From assembly GCA_050743125.1 (NCBI GenBank), contig JBOGEB010000066.1, positions 1 to 20,541 of the forward strand: a DNA stretch of 20,541 nt, written 5' to 3'. Source of the stretch: JBOGEB01 sp050743125 (GTDB lineage Bacteria > Actinomycetota > Nitriliruptoria > Euzebyales > Egibacteraceae). The notes under the pieces were generated by a model, which saw only the letters and a program-made list of their open reading frames with translations, made no database searches and was not told the origin of the DNA. A program made the translations under genes and the position numbers. Shown piece after piece: positions 14,424-20,541 of this stretch (the stretch's first letter is position 1; every line of letters starts with the position of its first letter).

Positions 14424-15482
14424 ATGGCCACGCCTCGTGAGGTCCGACTGGGGATCAACGGCTTCGGCCGGATCGGCCGGGCTGTCTTCCGAGCCGTGCA
14501 CAAGCACTCCCTCGGGTCGGTCGTGATGGTGAACGACCGTCACGGGGACGGTGAGAACCTGCGCTACCTGCTGATGCGGGACTCGCTGTACGGCAGGTTC
14601 CCCGCAGCGGTCGAGGCGCGCGACGACGGCGCGTGGACGGTCGAGGGCCGCGCGGTCCAGGTGCTCGACAAGCAAGGCATCGCGGATGTCGACTGGGCCG
14701 GCCATGGCACCGAGCTGGTGATCGACGCTGCCAGCACTCACGAGAACCACGGCACCTACCGCAAGGTGCTGGCCGGTGGGGTGCGCAGCGTGGTGGTCAC
14801 CTCGTCCCTGGCGGCCGAGACCGACTGCACGATCGTCTGCGGGGTCAACGAGGCGGCGTACCGGCCGGACCGGCACCGCGTCGTAGGGGCCAGCACCTGT
14901 GACGCCATTGCGCTCGCCCCGGTCGTGCGTCAGCTCGAGGACACCTTCGGGCTCGTCAGCGGGTTCGTCATCACGCTGCATCCCTGGCTGTCCCACCAGA
15001 ACCTGCTCGACGCGCCGCTGCAGCGCTCGGCCCTCTCGCCACGCGATTGGCAGGAGTACGGCATCGGACGGGCCGCGACGATGAACCTGATCCCGAAGGC
15101 CACCTCCCTGGTGGATGCCCTCACCGACGTGCTGCCCGAGGTCGCACCCCGGCTCGGCGCGATCTCGTTCCGGGTTCCGACCCCGGCGGTGTGCAGCGCC
15201 CATGTCGTCGCGACCCTTCGCCGGCCCACCTCTGTGGCGCAGGTGAACGAAGCCTTCGAGCGCAGCGCCGCTGCGCCCGGGTCGACGGTCGGGTACGAGG
15301 TGGAGCACCAAGTGTCCACCGACTTCCTCGGCGAGGAGCGGGCTGTGGTAATCGACGGCCGCTGGACCCAGGTGCATGACCGCCGCACCGCCAGCCTGAT
15401 CGTCTGGTACGACAACGAGTGGGGGTATGCCACCAACGTCGTGCGGTTGGTGCGCCTGCTGACGTCGGACGGCAACGCTTGA
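14424..15482 (+). CDS. divergent GAPDH-family dehydrogenase
   Basis: This 352-residue protein keeps the GAPDH framework: RLGINGFGRIGRAVFRAVHK (NAD fold), YLLMRDSLYGRF, ASTHENHGTY, RAATMNLIP, FRVPTPAV and the terminal WYDNEWGY. Catalytic Cys159 and His186 are present at the canonical 27-residue spacing. Around them it departs: the usual ASCTTNC reads STCDAIA, so the first Thr after the Cys is Asp; HAYTNDQ reads HPWLSHQ, so the phosphate-binding Thr and Asp are Leu and His; STG near the second phosphate site reads ATS. An oxidoreductase acting on an aldehyde or acyl thioester with NAD(P) is likely, but the substrate is probably not ordinary glyceraldehyde 3-phosphate. The ATG at 14424 has GGAGGGG six bases upstream; the ATG at 14409 is an alternative. 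It follows the PLP gene by 24 bases. Confidence 0.88.
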   Translation: MATPREVRLGINGFGRIGRAVFRAVHKHSLGSVVMVNDRHGDGENLRYLLMRDSLYGRFPAAVEARDDGAWTVEGRAVQVLDKQGIADVDWAGHGTELVIDAASTHENHGTYRKVLAGGVRSVVVTSSLAAETDCTIVCGVNEAAYRPDRHRVVGASTCDAIALAPVVRQLEDTFGLVSGFVITLHPWLSHQNLLDAPLQRSALSPRDWQEYGIGRAATMNLIPKATSLVDALTDVLPEVAPRLGAISFRVPTPAVCSAHVVATLRRPTSVAQVNEAFERSAAAPGSTVGYEVEHQVSTDFLGEERAVVIDGRWTQVHDRRTASLIVWYDNEWGYATNVVRLVRLLTSDGNA

Positions 15483-15499
15483 GACGTACGAGGGAGCCG

Positions 15500-16333
15500 A
15501 TGGACCTGGTGATCGGCGCCGATCTGAGGGCGAGCATCGAGCGGTCGTACGCGGACGTGCACGTCATCGTCGCTCCTCCGCGGAGCTGCTCCACGCTGCT
15601 GGCCCGCATCTTCTGGAACTGTCCGCAGATCGCTTTCTACGCCCACGAGCCTTTCGACGGGACCTACCACCGTGGCGACCCGCTCTCCATGGCGCTCGCC
15701 AAGCTGCTGGCGCCGCTCGACCTGCGGGACCAGGGCGGGCTCCGCCCGCGCGCGGGGACGGGGCTGTTGGTGAAAGAGCTCCCGTTCCAGGTTGGCGGCG
15801 CGTTTCCACTGCTCACGAGCCTCACCCGGCATCCGATCATCTTCCTGATCCGTGATCCGCGGCTGACCATCGCGTCTCGAATGCGGATGCGCGTGCGCAT
15901 CGGGCAGCCTGCCGTCTTCCCGGTGGTCGAGTCCGGTTGGCAGCTCCTCCAGGACCAGGTGCGGTACTGCCGCGCTCATGCCGTGCCCTACCTCCTTGTC
16001 GACGCGACCGAGCTGCGGCGCCACCCTGCGGCGATTGTGCAGGGCGTGTTCGCGGCGGCGGGGCTGCCGTACGACGACGGCGTGCTCCACTGGTCTCCGA
16101 CCCAGGAGGTCGATTTCGGCCTCGCGATCGGTGCGCAGCAGCGATGGAACGAGCGGGTCCTGACGAGCACGGCGGTCGAGCCGCCACGCGAGAGGGTTCC
16201 GGAGCTCACCGAGTTCCCCGTCGAGGGTGACATGCGTGGCCATGTCGAGGCGGCTCTGGCGATCTACCTCGCCCTACGGGCAGCGCCAGAGCTGGTGCGC
16301 GCCCGGGAGAGGCTCGGAGGAACCGACGCCTGA
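15500..16333 (+). CDS. sulfotransferase family protein
   Basis: This 277-residue protein has the PAPS-dependent sulfotransferase pattern. An early strand and P-loop-like 5'-phosphosulfate loop read VIVAPPRSCSTLLARIFW (residues 22-39, with R28-S29-x-S31-T32). HEPFD follows, then the 3'-phosphate region IIFLIRDPRLTIASRMRMR, and later LLVDATELRRHPAAIVQGVF, which matches the C-terminal helix context of the family. It would transfer a sulfonate group to a small acceptor, probably in the cytoplasm, since no signal peptide or membrane helix is seen. The frame is open 27 residues upstream of ATG 15500, but that stretch overlaps the GAPDH-like gene; AGGGAG (15491-15496) supports the chosen start. It lies 17 bases after the GAPDH-like stop and 28 bases before the aminotransferase, in one apparent operon. 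Some members of the fold transfer other groups. Confidence 0.85.
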   Translation: MDLVIGADLRASIERSYADVHVIVAPPRSCSTLLARIFWNCPQIAFYAHEPFDGTYHRGDPLSMALAKLLAPLDLRDQGGLRPRAGTGLLVKELPFQVGGAFPLLTSLTRHPIIFLIRDPRLTIASRMRMRVRIGQPAVFPVVESGWQLLQDQVRYCRAHAVPYLLVDATELRRHPAAIVQGVFAAAGLPYDDGVLHWSPTQEVDFGLAIGAQQRWNERVLTSTAVEPPRERVPELTEFPVEGDMRGHVEAALAIYLALRAAPELVRARERLGGTDA

Positions 16334-16361
16334 GGACACGAACGGGGAAGGAGCTGCGCGT

Positions 16362-17513
16362 ATGGAAGTCTCCGCCACTGTGGCGGGGCTGCCCCGCTCG
16401 GGGATCCGGGAGATCATGGACCTCGCCTGGTCGCTTGGGGACGACGTGATCCGGCTCGAGGCCGGCGAGCCGAACTTCCCGACCCCACCCCACGTCGCCG
16501 CGGCAGCAGCCGAGGCGGTCGCCGCTGGCCACACCCGTTACACCCCCAACGCCGGTGTGCCCGAGCTGCGCGCCGCTCTCGCTCAGCGGCTCCGGGCCCG
16601 CCACGATGTCGAGGTGGCCGCCGAGCGGATGGTGGTGGCCTGCGGGGCGACCCAGGGCCTGTTCGCCGTCCTGCTCGCCTTGCTCGAACCCGGCGACGAG
16701 GTCCTTCTGCCTGACCCCGGTTGGCCCAACTTCGCGATGATGGCCACGCTGCTCCACGCCCTGCCGGTGCGCTATCCCCTCACCGTCGGCGCCGGGTTCC
16801 TGCCGTGCGTCGAGGACCTCGAGGGCCTCGTCGGTCCCCGCACCCGCGTGCTGCTGCTGAACTCGCCGTCCAACCCGCTGGGCGCGGTCATTCCCCGCGA
16901 GCGCCTGCTCGAGCTGCTCGCGTTCGCCTCCCGCCACGACCTCTGGGTGGTGTCGGACGAGTGCTACGACGAGATCGTCTTCGACACCGAGTTCGCCAGC
17001 GCCACCGCGCTTGACACCGAGGGCCGGACCGTCGGCGTCTACAGCTTCTCCAAGACGTATGCGATGACCGGCTGGCGCGTCGGCTACTTGGCCTTGCCCG
17101 AGCGCCTGGCGCCGCTGGTCGCGAAGGTCCAGGAGCCTTTGGTCTCCTGTGTCAGCGCTCCCGGACAGCGGGCTGCGCTGGCTGCGCTGACCGGCCCCCA
17201 GGACGTGGTCAAGGCGATGACTCGGGCGTACGAGCGCCGTCGTGACGAGGCGCTCGCCGCCTGTGCCGTCGCCGGGCTTCCGGCCTTCCGACCGTCCGGG
17301 GCCTTCTACCTGTGGGTCGACGTCAGCGCCGCGGGACTGTCGAGTCGGGAGTTCACGCTCGCCCTCGCGCAACAGGCGCGCGTCACGGTTGCTCCCGGCA
17401 CCGCCTTCGGTCCTCTCGGTGACGGCTACGTGCGCGTCTCGCTCGCCACCGACTCCGACATCCTGCGCGAGGGCATCCGGCGCATGGTCGCCCTGTGGCA
17501 GGCCACGCGCTGA
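16362..17513 (+). CDS. class I/II aminotransferase (aspartate aminotransferase-like)
   Basis: This 383-residue fold-type I aminotransferase has RLEAGEPNFPTPPHV and YTPNAGVPELRAAL near the N-terminus, and CGATQGLFAVLLALLEPGDE. PLP contacts are Asn171 in NSPSNPLG and Asp199/Tyr202 in SDECYDE. The Schiff-base Lys231 lies in SFSKTYAMTGWRVGYL, and the carboxylate-binding Arg358 in YVRVSLATD. The layout fits the subgroup that includes actinobacterial and thermophile aspartate and broad-range aminotransferases. AAGGAG (16348-16353) sits eight bases before ATG 16362; upstream in-frame codons overlap the sulfotransferase gene and were rejected. It is the last gene of the run. Making aspartate from oxaloacetate would link pyruvate carboxylase to aspartokinase; alternatively it transaminates the product of its operon partners. 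Confidence 0.93.
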   Translation: MEVSATVAGLPRSGIREIMDLAWSLGDDVIRLEAGEPNFPTPPHVAAAAAEAVAAGHTRYTPNAGVPELRAALAQRLRARHDVEVAAERMVVACGATQGLFAVLLALLEPGDEVLLPDPGWPNFAMMATLLHALPVRYPLTVGAGFLPCVEDLEGLVGPRTRVLLLNSPSNPLGAVIPRERLLELLAFASRHDLWVVSDECYDEIVFDTEFASATALDTEGRTVGVYSFSKTYAMTGWRVGYLALPERLAPLVAKVQEPLVSCVSAPGQRAALAALTGPQDVVKAMTRAYERRRDEALAACAVAGLPAFRPSGAFYLWVDVSAAGLSSREFTLALAQQARVTVAPGTAFGPLGDGYVRVSLATDSDILREGIRRMVALWQATR

Positions 17514-17594
17514 GGTCACGAGCGCGCTCGGAAGGGCCACGAAACGAGGCTCCACGCGGGCGAGCGGTTGCCCAACGAATCTGGTTGCCGCACG

Positions 17595-17608
17595 GGGTGC
17601 GCGCACCC
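17595..17608. repeat. 14-bp perfect palindrome after the aminotransferase gene
   Basis: GGGTGCGCGCACCC is self-complementary and lies 82 bases after the aminotransferase stop and 146 bases before the anti-sigma gene. It could be an operator or weak terminator; palindromes of this length in GC-rich DNA may be chance. The remaining 17514-17740 shows nothing else I can name. Confidence 0.35.
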
Positions 17609-17740
17609 ACACTCGGGGGGGCGGCGGAACCCCGGCCAGTCCATCCGCGGCCCGGCTCCGAATTTGGACAGGCAGACATGCTGCGCCTTTTTGGGCGTCA
17701 GCAACACGTATCGACGCGGATGAACCCGGTAGCGAGGCCG

Positions 17741-18532
17741 ATGACCCGAAACCACCGCATGGACCCCGAGGCGCACACGCTGGTCGGAGCCTACGCGCTG
17801 GACGCGATGGACGCCGCCCAGCGTCGTATGTTCGAGGCGCACCTCGACGAGTGCGCGCAGTGCCGCATCGAGGTCGCGGAGCTGCAGGCCACCGCCGCGC
17901 TGCTCGGCCAGGCCGCCGAGGCTGTGCCCCCACCCGGCATGCGGCACAGGGTGCTCGAGGCGATCGACGCGATCCGCCAGGACGCCCCCGTCGTGCCGCT
18001 GGACAGTTCCCGGTCGCAACGGTGGCGACGGCAGCGGAGCGGCACGGCGGCCGCCAGGCGGCGTCCGGCCCTTGCCGCGGTCGCCGCGGTCCTCGCGTTC
18101 GCGGTGCTGGCGCTGGGGACGCTCTACGCGCAGACCGCCGCCAGGTTGAAGCGCGTGGACGAGCAGATTGCCACCGTGGACGCCGGCGGTGACCTCGTTG
18201 CGGCGCTGTCCGCGCCCGACGCCAGGATCTCTGACGTCACCGTCCCCACCGGCGGGTCGGCCTGGTTCGTCTGGTCGGACCGGCGCAACGTCGGCGTCCT
18301 GGTCGGCGACCGCCTGCCCGCGGCGCCGCTGGGGCGGGCCTACGCGCTGTGGCTCATCAACGGCGGGCATGCCGAGTACGCGGGGTCGTTCGACCCCGCT
18401 GGCGGCGGTCGCGTCGCCCAGGTCGTGAAAGGCGACGTCACGAACGCCGACCAGCTCGGGGTGACCGCCGAGCCCGCTGGCGTCCCGGTCAGGCCGACCG
18501 GCGGCCCGGTCATGTCGGCCTCGCTGACCTGA
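17741..18532 (+). CDS. RskA-type membrane anti-sigma factor
   Basis: This 263-residue protein has an N-terminal zinc-binding anti-sigma domain (AHTLVGAYALDAMDAAQRR, then H34-x3-C38-x2-C41 in FEAHLDECAQC). A cytoplasmic Arg-rich linker, one transmembrane helix at about 109-130 (PALAAVAAVLAFAVLALGTL) and an extracytoplasmic RskA C-terminal domain (GSAWFVWSDRRNVGVLVGDR; GRAYALWLING) follow. By family it holds an ECF sigma factor at the membrane until the outer domain is cleaved. No sigma gene is adjacent in the window, so the partner is elsewhere. In-frame ATGs occur at 17720, 17741 and 17759; 17741 has a weak GAGG upstream and gives a normal N-terminus. None has a good SD. Confidence 0.85.
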   Translation: MTRNHRMDPEAHTLVGAYALDAMDAAQRRMFEAHLDECAQCRIEVAELQATAALLGQAAEAVPPPGMRHRVLEAIDAIRQDAPVVPLDSSRSQRWRRQRSGTAAARRRPALAAVAAVLAFAVLALGTLYAQTAARLKRVDEQIATVDAGGDLVAALSAPDARISDVTVPTGGSAWFVWSDRRNVGVLVGDRLPAAPLGRAYALWLINGGHAEYAGSFDPAGGGRVAQVVKGDVTNADQLGVTAEPAGVPVRPTGGPVMSASLT

Positions 18533-18650
18533 CCCTCCCCAAGCTCCCGTAGTGGACGAGGGGATGTCACGGCCAACGTCACTGCGGCTCGACGCCGCCC
18601 CCATCGCTCGTGCGAGACCCAGACCGTCCGCACCTTTCCTTCGGCTACGT

Positions 18651-19406
18651 CTAGGCCGTTGGCTGCCCTTGCCGGTAGACAGACACGTGGCTTTTGCTGT
18701 CCCGGGTGAACGGCTGGCCGGACCAGCCGCCCCAGCGCTCAGCCAGATCCAGGCCGGCGAGCCGCGCCATGAGGTCGATCTCCGAGGGCCAGGCGTAGCG
18801 GATCTTGAGCGGCAGGACCCGAACGCCGGCCTCGTCGTCGATGACCACGCGCGCCCCGAGGATCTGCTGGGCGACCGGGTCGTGGCGCGAGACCTGCAGG
18901 ACGACGTGGAGGTCCTCGACGTCGAGCGCCCGGACGGCCTGGTCGTCGTCGAACCGGCGCATGTCCAGCACGAACGCCTCGATCACGAACACGCCGCCCT
19001 CGGTCAGGTGCCGGGCGGCGTTCGCGAAGCAGCGGCACTGCGCACCTTGCGTCGGCAGGTTGAACAGCGTGTTGAACGCGAGCACGACGAGGTCGAATTG
19101 TCCGTCGGCGCATGCGTCCGCGAAGTCCCCGATCACGACCGGGACCGCGTCGCCACCAGGCTTCGCGCGCAGCTGGGCGACCATCGCCTCCGACGCGTCG
19201 ATGCCGTGGACGTCCAGACCACGCGCGGCGAGCGGCAGCGCGAGCCGCCCCGTGCCGATCCCGAGCTCCAGCACCCGCCCGCCGCCCGCGAGCCGCGCGA
19301 GCGCCTCGACAGCCTCGTCCGTCTCGGCCTGCGACCGCATGGGGATCCGGTCGTACACCGCCGCCCACTGATCGCCGTACTCGGCAGCGCCCCAGCCCCG
19401 GTTCAT
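18651..19406 (-). CDS. class I SAM-dependent methyltransferase
   Basis: This 251-residue protein starts MNRGWGAAEYGDQWAAVYDR, typical of the Methyltransf_25/11 group. It has motif I VLELGIGTGRLALPLAARG (residues 45-63), acidic Asp70 in VHGIDASEAM, FDLVVLAFNTLFNL as motif II/III, GGVFVIEAFV, and a C-terminal WSGQPFTRDSKSHVSVYR that ends like many Rossmann methylases. The substrate is unknown. The frame is open upstream to 19535, but that part is the antisense of the divergent SDR gene and is not homologous. I chose the ATG at 19406 because a -10 element directly precedes it, implying a leaderless mRNA. It converges on the anti-sigma gene with 118 bp between, and diverges from the SDR gene with 44 bp between starts. 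Confidence 0.88.
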   Translation of the reverse strand: MNRGWGAAEYGDQWAAVYDRIPMRSQAETDEAVEALARLAGGGRVLELGIGTGRLALPLAARGLDVHGIDASEAMVAQLRAKPGGDAVPVVIGDFADACADGQFDLVVLAFNTLFNLPTQGAQCRCFANAARHLTEGGVFVIEAFVLDMRRFDDDQAVRALDVEDLHVVLQVSRHDPVAQQILGARVVIDDEAGVRVLPLKIRYAWPSEIDLMARLAGLDLAERWGGWSGQPFTRDSKSHVSVYRQGQPTA

Positions 19407-19412
19407 CAAGGC

Positions 19413-19418
19413 ATCATA
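19413..19418 (-). promoter_or_regulatory. -10 element of the methyltransferase, leaderless start
   Basis: On the minus strand TATGAT (five of six matches to TATAAT) ends six bases before the ATG. Transcription should begin at the A of the start codon, and no SD is present. It lies only 20 bases from the SD of the divergent SDR gene, so the two promoters must overlap. Confidence 0.5.
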
Positions 19419-19450
19419 TTTCGGGAACGCTGCGCGTAGGGGGTGACGGC

Positions 19451-20236
19451 TTGAGGGACAAGGTCGTGCTGGTGACCGGCGGCAGCTCCGGAATCGGCCG
19501 GGCGGCGGCGCTCGCGTTCGCTGCGCAGGGGGCAAAGGTGGTGGTCGCCGCCCGAGACGCGTCGCGGCTCGAGGAGGTCGTGCGCCGGATCACCGCGGAC
19601 GGCGGCGACGCGGTCTTCGTACAGACCGACGTCTCGAAGGCCGCCGACGTCGAGGCGCTGGTCGAGCAGACGATCGAGACCTACGGCCGGCTCGACTGCG
19701 CCTTCAACAACGCCGCCACCGAGGGCGTTCTCCGTGACACCGCCGACTTCACCGAAGAGGAGTTCGACCGGGTCGTCGGCGTCAACCTCAAGGGCGTGTG
19801 GCTGTGCATGAAGCACGAGCTGCGCCGGATGGTCGCTCAGGAGCCGCCCGGAGGGGCCATCGTGAACACCTCCTCGGTGAACGGCTTGGGAGGAGTCCCC
19901 ATGGGGGCGATCTACTCGGCGACCAAGGCCGGGGTCTTGGCGCTCACGAAGTCCGCCGCGCAGGAGTACGCCCGGCACGGCATCCGAGTCAACGCGCTGG
20001 TCGCCGGCGGCTTTCATACGCCGATGCTGGAAAGCGTCTGGCAGCAATACTCCGAGCTGATGGGCGTCACGCCTGAGGACGTCGAGGCGCGCCTCGTGTC
20101 GCACATACCGATGCGCAGGGTTGGTCGGCCTGAGGAGGCGGCGAAAGTAGCCGTCTGGCTGTGCTCGGACGCGGCCTCCTACGTCACCGGCCACTCGATG
20201 ATCGTCGACGGCGGCCTGACGTCCCCGGCGCGTTAG
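19451..20236 (+). CDS. short-chain dehydrogenase/reductase (SDR)
   Basis: This 261-residue classical SDR uses NAD(P)H to reduce or oxidise a carbonyl/alcohol. It has TGGSSGIG at 9-16 (cofactor loop), a basic ARD after strand 2 that hints at NADP(H), NNAA, and the triad Ser142, Tyr155 and Lys159 in IYSATKAGVL. It ends with YVTGHSMIVDGGLTSPAR, the standard C-terminus. The start is the rare codon TTG at 19451: it gives the family N-terminus (RDKVVLVTGG) and has AGGGGGTG (19438-19445) five bases upstream, while upstream in-frame codons overlap the divergent methyltransferase. Substrate unknown. It shares a very short divergent promoter region with the methyltransferase, which suggests co-regulation. 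Confidence 0.93.
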   Translation: MRDKVVLVTGGSSGIGRAAALAFAAQGAKVVVAARDASRLEEVVRRITADGGDAVFVQTDVSKAADVEALVEQTIETYGRLDCAFNNAATEGVLRDTADFTEEEFDRVVGVNLKGVWLCMKHELRRMVAQEPPGGAIVNTSSVNGLGGVPMGAIYSATKAGVLALTKSAAQEYARHGIRVNALVAGGFHTPMLESVWQQYSELMGVTPEDVEARLVSHIPMRRVGRPEEAAKVAVWLCSDAASYVTGHSMIVDGGLTSPAR

Positions 20237-20389
20237 CTGCTCCTTCACACAACCACGCCGAGCACGCATCTCCAGCCGACGCGGAGAGCCCGGCCGAGGG
20301 CAGCAACGCGGCACCCGCCGCCGCCCACGCCCGCCCGCACAGGCACAGCGGGTCCTCACCCGGCACCGACACGGATTCGCGACCGCGTT

Positions 20390-20420
20390 GTGCCCCAGGC
20401 CACACAGGTGCCTGGAGCAC
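20390..20420 (+). terminator. imperfect hairpin downstream of the SDR gene
   Basis: GTGCCCCAGG (20390-20399) pairs with CCTGGAGCAC (20411-20420) with one mismatch around an 11-base loop. It could end either the SDR transcript or one entering from the right edge. It lies 150 bases past the SDR stop, which weakens the case. Confidence 0.3.
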
Positions 20421-20481
20421 CCCTCCCCTGAGCGCGTGTTTGAAAAGTATTCGGGGCCGCGTCGCGTCGGGTTCCGCTCCT

Positions 20482-20541
20482 TTAGGGTGGGTGGGGGAGG
20501 TTGGTGCGGTCGGCGGTGTCGGCGGCCAGGGGGGTGGGGAG
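20482..20541 (-). CDS. possible 3' end of an unrecognised gene running in from the right edge
   Basis: On the minus strand the frame LPTPLAADTADRTNLPHPP ends in TAA (20482-20484). Only 19 residues are visible. If the neighbouring sequence is an insertion-sequence end, this would be the C-terminus of its transposase, but no transposase motif is in view. It could equally be chance. Confidence 0.25.
   Translation of the reverse strand, partial: LPTPLAADTADRTNLPHPP

Larger units (their letters stand above)
20237..20541. other. non-coding tail, possible insertion-sequence end
   Basis: No plus-strand gene is visible. A hairpin follows the SDR gene (20390-20420). Then GAGCGCGTGTTTGAAAAGT (20431-20449) resembles the terminal inverted repeat style of some IS5-group elements. 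At the edge, a minus-strand frame enters from outside and stops at 20482 (see the separate entry). The assignment to an element cannot be proved from this end alone. Confidence 0.35.

Noticed and set aside
12195..15377. A 1060-residue minus-strand open frame
   Set aside because: It is antisense to asd, the PLP gene and the GAPDH-like gene, all with clear catalytic motifs; its composition (Arg/His/Asp-rich) is typical of shadow frames in GC-rich DNA.
16206..17933. A 575-residue minus-strand frame
   Set aside because: It is antisense to the aminotransferase, whose PLP motifs are complete.
18552..19439. A 295-residue plus-strand frame
   Set aside because: It is antisense to the SAM methyltransferase and lacks any domain.
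1..20541. tRNA genes, CRISPR arrays, replication origin
   Set aside because: No cloverleaf with T-loop consensus, no regularly spaced repeats and no DnaA-box cluster were seen on either strand.

Overview
The window looks like chromosomal DNA of a high-GC actinobacterium (Actinomycetota). Codon third positions are almost all G or C. GTG and TTG starts occur. Several genes have a -10 hexamer directly before the start codon and no Shine-Dalgarno (SD) sequence, which suggests leaderless mRNAs. The protein types (RskA-like anti-sigma factor, actinobacterial-style lysC-asd pair, Erm-type methylase with an Arg-rich tail) fit that phylum. No tRNA, rRNA, CRISPR array or complete mobile element was recognised.

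Left part (1-3105). An unrecognised gene enters from the left edge and converges on an MFS efflux-type transporter. Upstream of the transporter lie the remains of at least two, probably three, broken genes: a possible FtsX-like permease fragment, a cytochrome c C-terminus, and a 5'-truncated, frameshifted FAD monooxygenase. They are followed by a perfect 42-bp palindrome.

Middle (3106-10603). An exported alpha/beta hydrolase converges on a SAM methyltransferase. Next come a full-length pyruvate carboxylase, an Erm-like rRNA adenine methylase on the minus strand, a probably truncated glycosyltransferase-like ORF and a tiny Gly/Asp-rich lipoprotein.

Metabolic block (10681-17513). Six genes lie on one strand: lysC (aspartokinase, with an internal start that could give a separate regulatory subunit), asd, a Cys/Met-metabolism PLP enzyme, a divergent GAPDH-family protein, a sulfotransferase and a class I aminotransferase. 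A strong hairpin separates asd from the PLP gene, so there may be two transcription units. With pyruvate carboxylase upstream, the set could run pyruvate -> oxaloacetate -> aspartate -> aspartyl phosphate -> aspartate semialdehyde -> unknown product. The GAPDH-like protein keeps the catalytic Cys/His pair but has changed phosphate-binding positions. Together with the sulfotransferase this makes the last four genes the best candidate for an undescribed pathway.

Right part (17741-20541). An RskA-type anti-sigma factor with no adjacent sigma gene, a leaderless SAM methyltransferase and a divergent SDR oxidoreductase are followed by a non-coding tail. The tail may contain the end of an insertion sequence.
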